6,982 bases of DNA from an uncultured Ruminococcus sp. (lineage in GTDB: Bacteria > Bacillota > Clostridia > Oscillospirales > Acutalibacteraceae): assembly GCA_900554995.1 (NCBI GenBank), contig USJJ01000066.1:1-6982 (forward strand), read 5' to 3'. Position 1 is the first letter of the stretch. The number at the start of each line of letters is the position of its first letter. Under the pieces are notes generated by a model. That model worked only from the letters and a program-made list of their open reading frames with translations, was not told the DNA's origin and searched no databases. Position numbers and translations under genes: made by a program. Shown in pieces: positions 1 to 4,233 of the stretch.

Positions 1-1461
1 TATGTTATCGTAGAAGAGGGAATAACAACCATAGGAGATTTTTTATTCGAAAGCTGTAAAAATCTTGAGTATATTTTATTGCCCGAAAGCATCAAATCAA
101 TCGGTATGGGAGCTTTTATAGAATGTAATTCATTGAGAGAAATGAAAATTTCCGATAAAATTACATCAATCGGAGAGGGAAATCCGGCAACCGTTGCGAT
201 GTTCGGATTTAGCTTCTCACCATTCGGCGGATGTAATCAGATGATGAGCTTCGATGTTGATAAAAGCAATCCGAATTATTCAATAGGCGAAAACGGAGAG
301 CTTTATAATAAGGATAAAACCAAGCTCGTAGCATATCCATCGGGTAATGTGTCCAAATCTTTTGTCATTCCGAATACTGTTACGGAAATTTTGATGGGTG
401 CAATTTACGGAAATACCCATCTTGAAGAAATATATGTTCCGAAATCAGTAAAAAAAGCCGGATGGATGTCCATAATGGGATGTTACGGTTTGAAAGATAT
501 ATATTATGATTCAACGGAAGAAAACTGGAGAAAATTAAATACTTCTGATAAAGCTTTTGTCGGAATCTTTTATTTACCTAAAACCGCAACGGTTCACTGC
601 ACGGTATGTGAACACGAAAAAACGGAAAAAGGAGAGACGGTTGAACCTACCTGCAGATATGAGGGCTACACGGTTTATAAATGTGTTGAATGCGGACACA
701 AATTCCATTCAGATTATGTAAATGCGCTGCCCCATAAGTTTGTCTATGACGAAAGTCTCACGGCAAGCACCGCTCACGAAGAGGGCGAGATTATGGAAAG
801 ATGCGAAAACTGCAATGTCCTCAGAAAGGTAAAAATCAAAAAAATGCTGGCAGGCTACAATACGGATGCCGAGTATATTTCGGGATTAAATGCGGGAACC
901 TCGGTCGATTCTTTCAACAGCGAGCTTTCAACCGCCGGCTTTGCGTCATTTGAAATAAATTCAACCGATGACGCTCTTATCGGAACATCGTCCAATGTTA
1001 CTTTTACATATGATGACGGCAATGTCGAAAGCTATGAGGTAATTCTTTTCGGTGACGTGAACGGCGACGGTTGGTATGACGGTCAGGATGCGGTAACGGT
1101 CAATATGATTGCAAACGGAATGTTGACCCGTGAACAGGTCGGTGATGCCGCATACAAAGCAGCAGACTGCAACCACGACGGAGTTATTGATGAAAAAGAT
1201 GTTGAGATACTGAACCGTGCGGGAGTTTTGCTGGCAAGCATTGACCAGAGTAAAAGCAACGAGGAACTTGTTGAAACCTCCGCCGCATACGGCGAGTACC
1301 TGTGCCTGATTGATCAGAACGAGATTCCATCGCAAGAACCGTCGGATGAACCGATCGAGGAACCGACAAATCCCGCCGAAGAATCAAACCTTTGGAATAT
1401 CGTAATCACATTCATAACAAATATCATCAAATATGTTTTCAGTGGAATTAAGCTGTGGTAA
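1..1461 (+). CDS. BspA-like leucine-rich repeat surface protein with Cys-pair region and dockerin-like module (5' truncated)
   Basis: Frame 1 is open from base 1, so this is the C-terminal 486 residues of a longer protein; the TTG at 79 is internal. Residues 1-60 and about 120-185 carry BspA/LRR_5-type repeats (pattern 'I.SIG..AF..C..L..I..P'), with a typical spacer around 'NPNYSIGENGELYNKDKT'. Three CxxC pairs follow (C200/C203, C228/C231, C268/C271, plus C218), resembling the Cys-rich modules ('KCVECGH') of Clostridial surface proteins. Two Ca-binding dockerin-like loops start at D352 (DVNGDGWYDGQDA) and D389 (DCNHDGVIDEKD). A Pro/Glu linker (PSQEPSDEPIEEPTNP) then leads to a short hydrophobic tail ending IIKYVFSGIKLW; no LPXTG motif is seen. 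Inferred role: an extracellular adhesion or scaffold protein, perhaps bound through cohesin. The ligand is unknown and the signal peptide lies outside the window. Confidence 0.9.
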   Translation, partial: YVIVEEGITTIGDFLFESCKNLEYILLPESIKSIGMGAFIECNSLREMKISDKITSIGEGNPATVAMFGFSFSPFGGCNQMMSFDVDKSNPNYSIGENGELYNKDKTKLVAYPSGNVSKSFVIPNTVTEILMGAIYGNTHLEEIYVPKSVKKAGWMSIMGCYGLKDIYYDSTEENWRKLNTSDKAFVGIFYLPKTATVHCTVCEHEKTEKGETVEPTCRYEGYTVYKCVECGHKFHSDYVNALPHKFVYDESLTASTAHEEGEIMERCENCNVLRKVKIKKMLAGYNTDAEYISGLNAGTSVDSFNSELSTAGFASFEINSTDDALIGTSSNVTFTYDDGNVESYEVILFGDVNGDGWYDGQDAVTVNMIANGMLTREQVGDAAYKAADCNHDGVIDEKDVEILNRAGVLLASIDQSKSNEELVETSAAYGEYLCLIDQNEIPSQEPSDEPIEEPTNPAEESNLWNIVITFITNIIKYVFSGIKLW

Positions 1462-1571
1462 TAATTAAAAATCCTCATAGCGTAATGCCGTATGAAGTTC
1501 TATGACAGCAAGCCCTTGAATCCGATAGGCGTTGGTTATAGATAACTTTTTCGGCTGAGGAGATGAAAATA

Positions 1572-1597
1572 GAGAGCAGGTCTGATGACCTGCTCTC
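1572..1597. repeat. Perfect 11-bp inverted repeat, 4-nt loop
   Basis: GAGAGCAGGTC (1572-1582) and its exact complement (1587-1597) enclose TGAT. No T-run follows on either strand, so it is not an obvious intrinsic terminator. It lies just before, and overlaps the start of, the maturase remnant and could be a residual intron stem or a deletion scar. The preceding 110 bases (1462-1571) hold no recognisable gene. Confidence 0.6.
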
Positions 1598-1821
1598 AGA
1601 CTATAGCGGAAATGGACACGTTTATGAAGCAATGGAAGAAGACGAAAACAAAGGTAACAAACCTAAAAAAGTTAGGAATGCCCGAATGGCTGACTTACCG
1701 AAACGGAAACTGGGCTATTGCAGAGAGTGGGACATTGACACATATTATAACAAATGAAAGACTTGCACGCAGGGGATGTTACGATATATCCGAGGCGTAC
1801 AAGTCTATGCACTCAATATGA
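1585..1821 (+). pseudogene. ltrA: Group II intron reverse transcriptase/maturase, C-terminal fragment
   Basis: The readable frame of 78 codons contains KQWKKTKTKVTNLKKLGMPE followed by an Asn/Trp-rich segment, then IITNERLARRGCYDISEAY and the stop. This is the order of the extreme C-terminus of group II intron maturases (Trp-Lys-Lys basic stretch, 'LGIPEW', 'ITNERLA..GYYD'). The stretch between 'IAEMDTF' and 'KQWKK' is shorter than usual, lacking the Arg-rich 'RRRIR..' segment, and 'YRNGNWAIAES' also looks shortened, suggesting internal deletions. Stop codons lie directly upstream in the frame (TGA 1564, TAG 1570), and no RT catalytic domain is present. An ATG exists, but translation of a functional product is unlikely. 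Family recognition is from memory of conserved motifs. Confidence 0.72.
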
Positions 1822-1823
1822 TT

Positions 1824-1857
1824 GAACCGCCGTGTACCGAACGGTACGCACGGTGGG
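1824..1857 (+). ncRNA. Group II intron domain V hairpin
   Basis: The lower stem CCGCCGTG (1827-1834) pairs with CACGGTGG (1849-1856), with one G-U pair. There is a 2-nt bulge CG (1847-1848) on the 3' side. The upper stem TACC (1835-1838) pairs with GGTA (1843-1846), closed by a GAAC loop. The stem lengths, the 3' two-base bulge and the tetraloop are the diagnostic architecture of domain V. It sits immediately after the maturase stop codon, as expected, and is followed by GTGAGAGGTCGG leading toward domain VI. Domain V looks intact although the rest of the intron is lost. Confidence 0.8.
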
Positions 1858-1887
1858 TGAGAGGTCGGCTACTCAATTAATAATTTT

Positions 1888-2067
1888 TTAAACGTCCTCT
1901 TCTTCATCTTCCCATGACGAGATGATGTGAAGTTCGCCGCTGTCCATGTCCATAGCCATATTGTCGCCCATACGCATCATCATATTGCCGTCGGAGTCAA
2001 TAGCCATGTTGTCGGAAACGGTATACGCAAAATCACCGTCGTCATAATCGAAGAAATGCTTACACAT
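1888..2067 (-). CDS. Small acidic Met/Asp-rich protein, unknown function (59 aa)
   Basis: ATG at 2067 is preceded at 7 nt by a full AGGAGG (2075-2080 on the other strand), which fixes the start. The protein begins MCKHFFDYDDGDFAYTVSD and ends SSWEDEEEDV. The middle has a repeated pattern, 'DNMAIDSDGNMMMRM' followed by 'GDNMAMDMDSGELHI': two units of about 15 residues with alternating Asp/Met positions, possibly two beta-hairpins. There is no signal peptide, membrane segment or catalytic motif. It is the second gene of a co-directional pair, 21 bp behind the 73-aa gene, and probably shares its transcript. It ends exactly where the intron remnant begins. I do not recognise a named family; proteins of this look occur as hypotheticals in Clostridia, to my recollection. 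Confidence 0.8.
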   Translation of the reverse strand: MCKHFFDYDDGDFAYTVSDNMAIDSDGNMMMRMGDNMAMDMDSGELHIISSWEDEEEDV

Positions 2068-2088
2068 AGATTTGCCTCCTCAAAATGT

Positions 2089-2310
2089 TTAATCGTCATA
2101 ATCGGGATAGTCGGGAGCCCAATCAGGCCACAGCTGTGCTTTGTTTCTGCGGCGGGAATTGTGAACTTGCTGATGTGTCTTATGATTTGGGTTCATTTGG
2201 TTTGAATGATTATTCTTGTTCGCTTTGTATGTCTTGTTGTTCGGATTATTCTGATTTGACCAATCATCCAGTTGCTTTTGGGTATGCGTTTTTCCGGACA
2301 CTTTTTTCAT
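2089..2310 (-). CDS. Small Asn/Pro-rich basic protein with internal repeat, unknown function (73 aa)
   Basis: The frame is open up to 2352, but ATG at 2310 is chosen because AAGGAG (2317-2322 on the other strand) lies 6 nt upstream, and the upstream extension would read through the terminator hairpin. The protein begins MKKVSGKTHTQKQLDDW. It has two imperfect copies of 'xSNQxNPNxKTxxx' (residues 17-29 SNQNNPNNKTYKA and 36-48 SNQMNPNHKTHQQ), a basic patch (RRRNK, 53-57) and an acidic aromatic tail (WPDWAPDYPDYDD). It is highly polar and likely disordered or nucleic-acid binding; that role is inference from composition only. Short proteins with 'NQxNPNNxxY' repeats are widespread hypotheticals as far as I recall, with no function I can name. 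It lies 21 bp upstream of the 59-aa gene. Confidence 0.8.
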   Translation of the reverse strand: MKKVSGKTHTQKQLDDWSNQNNPNNKTYKANKNNHSNQMNPNHKTHQQVHNSRRRNKAQLWPDWAPDYPDYDD

Positions 2311-2331
2311 TGCTTTCTCCTTTCTGAACCG

Positions 2332-2362
2332 AAAAAATCCACGCACTTGCATCGTGCGTGGA
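2332..2362 (-). terminator. Intrinsic terminator ending the structured RNA, 10 nt before the next gene's Shine-Dalgarno
   Basis: Read on the - strand, TCCACGCAC (2362-2354) pairs perfectly with GTGCGTGGA (2346-2338) around a 7-nt loop, followed by six Ts (2337-2332). It is GC-rich with a clean U-tract. It can end the RNA that starts near 2632 and also sits in the leader of the two-gene unit beginning at 2310, so partial read-through could feed those genes. Confidence 0.85.
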
Positions 2363-2632
2363 CTACGACTTCAGATTATACAATCGCTTTACACGCAACA
2401 AAACAAGACCGACGCAAACACATCGGTTCGAATTGTGGTGTAAAGCAGTGAAACAGCAGGGGGACAACAAAAGTCAACACACAGCCACTTTCTTGATTTC
2501 ATAATGAGAATTTGAAAGAAATCAATAGTTTCAATGATTTACTCATGTCATTAAAAGGCCCAATTCCTCCCAGTCTAATTCGTACTCTCATGATACGAAT
2601 AATCAATGTTGGGGAACACATTACCTCTTAAC
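2332..2632 (-). ncRNA. Candidate structured noncoding RNA (~300 nt), class not assigned
   Basis: A near-consensus promoter at 2639-2667 predicts a start at about 2632, and a terminator ends it at 2332. No ORF in between has a plausible start and ribosome binding site. Complementary segments are dense. P1 is 2632-2624 with 2558-2550 (9 bp, G-U allowed). Inside it are P2, 2613-2609 with 2563-2559 (CCCAA/TTGGG), and P3, 2600-2594 with 2584-2578 (ATTCGTA/TACGAAT). Next is a hairpin 2525-2518/2500-2493 (8 bp, TTGATTTC/GAAATCAA). A closed domain follows, 2446-2438 with 2394-2386 (9 bp), holding hairpin 2427-2421/2414-2408 (7 bp with one G-U). The first transcribed bases pairing with an internal segment is typical of standalone structured RNAs. 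It lacks the RNase P, tmRNA and SRP signatures I know. Size and host group would fit the raiA RNA class, but I cannot confirm that. All structure is by eye, without covariation. Confidence 0.68.
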
Positions 2633-2638
2633 AGATAT

Positions 2639-2667
2639 ATTATACCACACATTAAGCGTTTTTGCAA
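2639..2667 (-). promoter_or_regulatory. Sigma-A-type promoter of the candidate ncRNA
   Basis: On the - strand, TTGCAA (2667-2662) is followed by a 17-nt spacer and a perfect TATAAT (2644-2639). The predicted start is G2632, the first base of the P1 helix of the RNA, which supports both calls. Confidence 0.78.
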
Positions 2668-2746
2668 TAGGATTTCACACAATCAGGTTCTTCAATTTTG
2701 CGTTGTAAATAGATGTGACCCAATTTGTGTAAAAAATAACTAAAAG

Positions 2747-2815
2747 AAAGCATAATGCTTTTGCAGCTATCCAAAAGTATCAAATTGATACTTTTGGGAT
2801 TTGAGATGATACTTT
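2747..2815. repeat. Cluster of palindromes, possible operator
   Basis: AAAGCAT-A-ATGCTTT (2747-2761) is followed by a perfect 13-bp inverted repeat CCAAAAGTATCAA (2771-2783) / TTGATACTTTTGG (2785-2797) around a single base. A third copy of the half-site TGATACTTT lies at 2807-2815, exactly 21 bp after the copy at 2786-2794. Even spacing of about two helical turns suits protein binding better than transcription termination, and no T-run follows. No neighbouring regulator gene is present, so the function is unknown. Confidence 0.55.
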
Positions 2816-2891
2816 GAAATGTGTTTTATTATATGTTCGTTATTTATTCGTTGAGCAAAAGTGAATATTCACTGAATTTTCACTTTGTCCG

Positions 2892-3094
2892 TTGACAAAA
2901 TATTGGAACGAAATAAGTCAAAAGAATAAGAAAAATAAAGCTTCTGATACTAGTGAAAACGAAGAGGAAGTGGTTGTTATCCGTTTGAGAATAGCCCGTT
3001 TCTATCTAATATTCTTGGCGGAAAAACGACAGAAGAAAACAATCTTCGGCATATATTAAATGTTGTCGGGAAAGACAATATCAATATACAATAA
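2892..3094 (+). pseudogene. Possible frameshifted ORF remnant, not recognised
   Basis: Frame 3 reads LTKYWNEISQKNKKNK and then SDTSENEEEVVVI up to about 2981. A frame change at that point continues as PFENSPFLSNILGGKTTEEN and then LRHILNVVGKDNINIQ to a TAA at 3092. The joined text looks protein-like (polar Lys/Glu linker, then a helical segment), but I know no family for it and see no ribosome binding site. It could equally be chance. The adjacent hsdS fragment is also frameshifted in a homopolymer A run, so the same decay process is plausible. Confidence 0.25.
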
Positions 3095-3183
3095 TTGCCA
3101 ATTAAATCAAATTATCACATTTAATAGCAAAAAGTACCGTATTTCTACAATGCTTTTTACATAGATATAGAATCATTCTCTAG

Positions 3184-3481
3184 ACCATTAGCCCTATTGA
3201 TAATTTACATTATGAGAAATTCTCCGATGGCAATGTAAAATGTATCGAAGATGAAATACCGTTTGATGTACCAGATGGATGGACATGGGCAAGACTTAAT
3301 GACTTAGCCTTATATAAAAAAGGACCGTTTGGTAGTAGTATAACGAAGGCTATGTTTGTTCCAGAAAGCAATGAAGCAATTAAGGTATACGAACAAAAAA
3401 TGCGATAAATAAAATGCTCACCTTGGGCAGTATTTCATTTCACAAGAAAAATATCAAGAATTGAAAGGCTTTGAAATCTAA
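3184..3481 (+). pseudogene. hsdS: Type I restriction-modification specificity subunit (HsdS) fragment
   Basis: After a TAG at 3181 the frame reads TISPIDNLHYEKF, then EDEIPFDVPDGWTWARL and GPFGSSITKAMFVPESN. This is the start of a target-recognition domain as found in HsdS proteins ('DEIPFE.P..W.W.RL.D', 'KGPFGSSL.K.MF'). At AAAAAA (3395-3400) the frame is lost and ends at TAA 3406. One base appears missing there, and a second in the A run near 3411-3414. From 3416 another frame resumes family-like text (AHLGQYFISQEKYQELKGFE) and stops at TAA 3479, where relatives would carry a sense codon before 'GD'. Only about 100 of the usual 400 or so residues remain, with no hsdM or hsdR in the window. 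Non-functional. Confidence 0.8.
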
Positions 3482-3793
3482 TTGGGTGATTTGATGAATC
3501 CAAATTATTTGACAAGTCAATTTCCTAAATTTATTCAAAATCACGGCTGTAAGCGAATGCGTTTTCACGATTTGAGGCACAGCTGCGCATCCCTCTTGCT
3601 TGCAAACGGCGTCCCGCTGAAACAAATTCAGGAATGGCTGGGACACAGCGATTTTTCCACTACCGCCAATATCTATGCTCACCTTGATTACTCTTCAAAG
3701 TTATCTTCGGCAAGTGCTATGATAAACGGTATGGTTTTGCCTGAAACGGTGAATTTCGGCAGCAGATGGGAAACAATCAAAAATGTGGAATGA
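3482..3793 (+). pseudogene. int: Tyrosine recombinase/integrase, C-terminal catalytic fragment
   Basis: 103 residues are readable from a TTG that is not a real start. It contains RFHDLRHSCASLLLANGV (His29-x-x-Arg32), EWLGHSDFSTTANIYAHL (His55, nucleophile Tyr65), then a tail like those of Clostridial Tn916/phage-type integrases. The first catalytic Arg, the core-binding domain and the arm-binding domain (about 270 residues) are missing, so it cannot recombine DNA. It is in the same frame as the end of the hsdS fragment and separated from it only by the TAA at 3479, so two unrelated genes are joined at about 3480-3484. Its 3' end lies 58 bp from a copy of the tRNA-Ser 3' end, the usual place for an integrase of a tRNA-targeted element. 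A terminator follows. Confidence 0.85.
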
Positions 3794-3814
3794 TTTTGAA
3801 GAAGTGGTCAAGAG

Positions 3815-3849
3815 AAAAGCCTGTAAACTGGCTCGTTTACAGGCTTTTT
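3815..3849 (+). terminator. Intrinsic terminator after the integrase fragment
   Basis: A perfect 14-bp stem AAAAGCCTGTAAAC (3815-3828) / GTTTACAGGCTTTT (3835-3848) has a 6-nt loop and a T5 run (3845-3849). The A-tract on the other side means it can also work on the - strand. Confidence 0.85.
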
Positions 3850-3850
3850 G

Positions 3851-3988
3851 TGGCGGAGAGTTAGGGATTTTTTCGGTGCACTCCCGTGCACCTTCGCGTC
3901 GCTTCGCTCCTTGACCCCGTCGGCAAAAACAGTCCACCGGACTGTTTTCTTCCGCAGACTTCGTCTGCTCCCTCCTTGTTCGAACCCT
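3851..3988. repeat. Partial duplication of the tRNA-Ser 3' end (att-like), interrupted
   Basis: 3851-3869 (TGGCGGAGAGTTAGGGATT) is identical to 4040-4058, the 3' end of the tRNA. The tRNA then continues CGAACCCT, and here that continuation appears at 3979-3988 as TTCGAACCCT after 109 unrelated bases. Joined, the copy would be 27 bp long, covering CCA, acceptor strand and T-arm, which is a typical attachment-site core for elements integrating into tRNA genes. It lies next to the integrase fragment. Confidence 0.75.
3870..3978. repeat. Mosaic of short perfect hairpins (REP-like insertion)
   Basis: Within 109 bp there are three perfect hairpins: GGTGCAC/GTGCACC (3875-3881/3886-3892), AAAACAGTCC/GGACTGTTTT (3926-3935/3939-3948) and GCAGAC/GTCTGC (3954-3959/3963-3968). 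GC-rich near-repeats 'CGCGTCGCTTCGC' lie between the first two. No gene fits; the reading frame across it on the - strand is an artefact. Compact tandem hairpins are typical of intergenic repetitive palindromic elements. It splits the duplicated tRNA sequence, with TT present at both edges. Confidence 0.6.
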
Positions 3989-3999
3989 CTTTTTGTTTT

Positions 4000-4043
4000 G
4001 CCATAACGAAAAGCAGGCCTTGCGACCTGCTTTTCGTTATGGC
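4000..4043 (-). terminator. 18-bp hairpin directly after tRNA-Ser that includes its GCCA end
   Basis: GCCATAACGAAAAGCAGG (4000-4017) is the exact complement of 4026-4043, with an 8-nt loop. Its core AAAAGCAGG/CCTGCTTTT is the form of a bidirectional intrinsic terminator and should end tRNA transcription on the - strand. The tRNA-proximal arm contains the discriminator G and CCA of the tRNA, so in the precursor the mature 3' end would be base-paired with downstream RNA. Confidence 0.72.
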
Positions 4044-4126
4044 GGAGAGTTAGGGATTCGAACCCTAGGTACATTACGTACACAGCATTTCGAGTGCTGC
4101 ACCTTCGACCACTCGGACAACTCTCC
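4040..4126 (-). tRNA. tRNA-Ser (anticodon CGA)
   Basis: The acceptor stem GGAGAGT (4126-4120) pairs with ACTCTCC (4050-4044), followed by discriminator G and an encoded CCA (4042-4040). The D-arm has the GTCCGAGTGGTC pattern usual for tRNA-Ser. The anticodon loop CTCGAAA places CGA at the anticodon, reading UCG. There is a long variable arm (TGTACGTAATGTACC), the class II hallmark of Ser, and a T-arm with GGTTCGAATCC. The 87-nt length with CCA suits tRNA-Ser. It is driven by the promoter at 4171-4199 with a leader of about 38 nt, and its 3' half serves as the duplicated att sequence. Confidence 0.95.
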
Positions 4127-4170
4127 GGATATTGACTTGTTGTGTGAGAAACTCTCATATCACGACGGAT

Positions 4171-4199
4171 ATTATATCAAATAATCCGCCGCTTGTCAA
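4171..4199 (-). promoter_or_regulatory. Consensus promoter of tRNA-Ser
   Basis: On the - strand, TTGACA (4199-4194) and TATAAT (4176-4171) are both perfect consensus with a 17-nt spacer. The start should fall near 4164, about 38 nt before the tRNA. Confidence 0.9.
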
Positions 4200-4233
4200 C
4201 AAAAATCATTGTCAAAGAGTTAACTTTTTTCAC

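Larger units (their letters stand above)
1579..1885 (+). mobile_element. 3' remnant of a group II intron
   Basis: The segment contains, in the normal intron order, the C-terminal end of an intron-encoded maturase, a domain V hairpin (1824-1857) and the first half of a domain VI-like sequence (GTCGGCTACTCAATTAA, from 1864). The 5' ribozyme domains I-III, the reverse transcriptase core and the 3' half of domain VI are absent. The intron sequence stops within a few bases of the stop codon of the opposing small gene at 1888, so this edge is probably a deletion or rearrangement junction and not a true splice site. The element cannot splice or move by itself. Confidence 0.75.
2668..3183. other. AT-rich stretch with no convincing gene
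   Basis: No intact coding region, tRNA or CRISPR is visible on either strand. It holds a cluster of inverted repeats (2747-2816), a 12-bp palindrome GTGAATATTCAC (2861-2872) and the frameshifted reading frame at 2892-3094. Its position between the ncRNA promoter and the hsdS fragment suggests decayed mobile-element DNA. Confidence 0.5.

Noticed and set aside
961..1387. Long antisense reading frames on the - strand
   Set aside because: They lie wholly within the surface-protein gene, have no ribosome binding site and resemble no family; they are shadows of its codon pattern.
79..1461. TTG at 79 as the start of the surface protein
   Set aside because: The same frame is open back to base 1 and reads LRR sequence there, so the gene begins upstream of the window.
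1563..1757. 64-codon + strand frame beginning at 1563
   Set aside because: It overlaps the maturase fragment in another frame; the family-like residues are in the 1585 frame.
1927..2327. + strand reading frames across the small-gene pair
   Set aside because: They are antisense to two genes that have good ribosome binding sites and start codons; no family resemblance.
2332..2632. RNase P RNA, tmRNA or SRP RNA
   Set aside because: None of their conserved cores as I know them (such as GAGGAAAGTCC for RNase P, a CCA-ended tRNA-like part for tmRNA, the SRP GNAR-loop helix) could be found.
2861..2885. Palindrome GTGAATATTCAC with TTGACA at 2892-2897 as a promoter/operator
   Set aside because: No acceptable -10 lies at 16-18 nt from TTGACA, and no intact gene follows.
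3482..3793. Integrase fragment as a functional small recombinase
   Set aside because: It lacks the first catalytic Arg and both N-terminal DNA-binding domains, and its TTG has no ribosome binding site.
3808..4158. 116-codon - strand frame covering the tRNA and the hairpin mosaic
   Set aside because: It translates a tRNA gene, two terminators and a palindromic repeat; no independent start signal, so a spurious protein.
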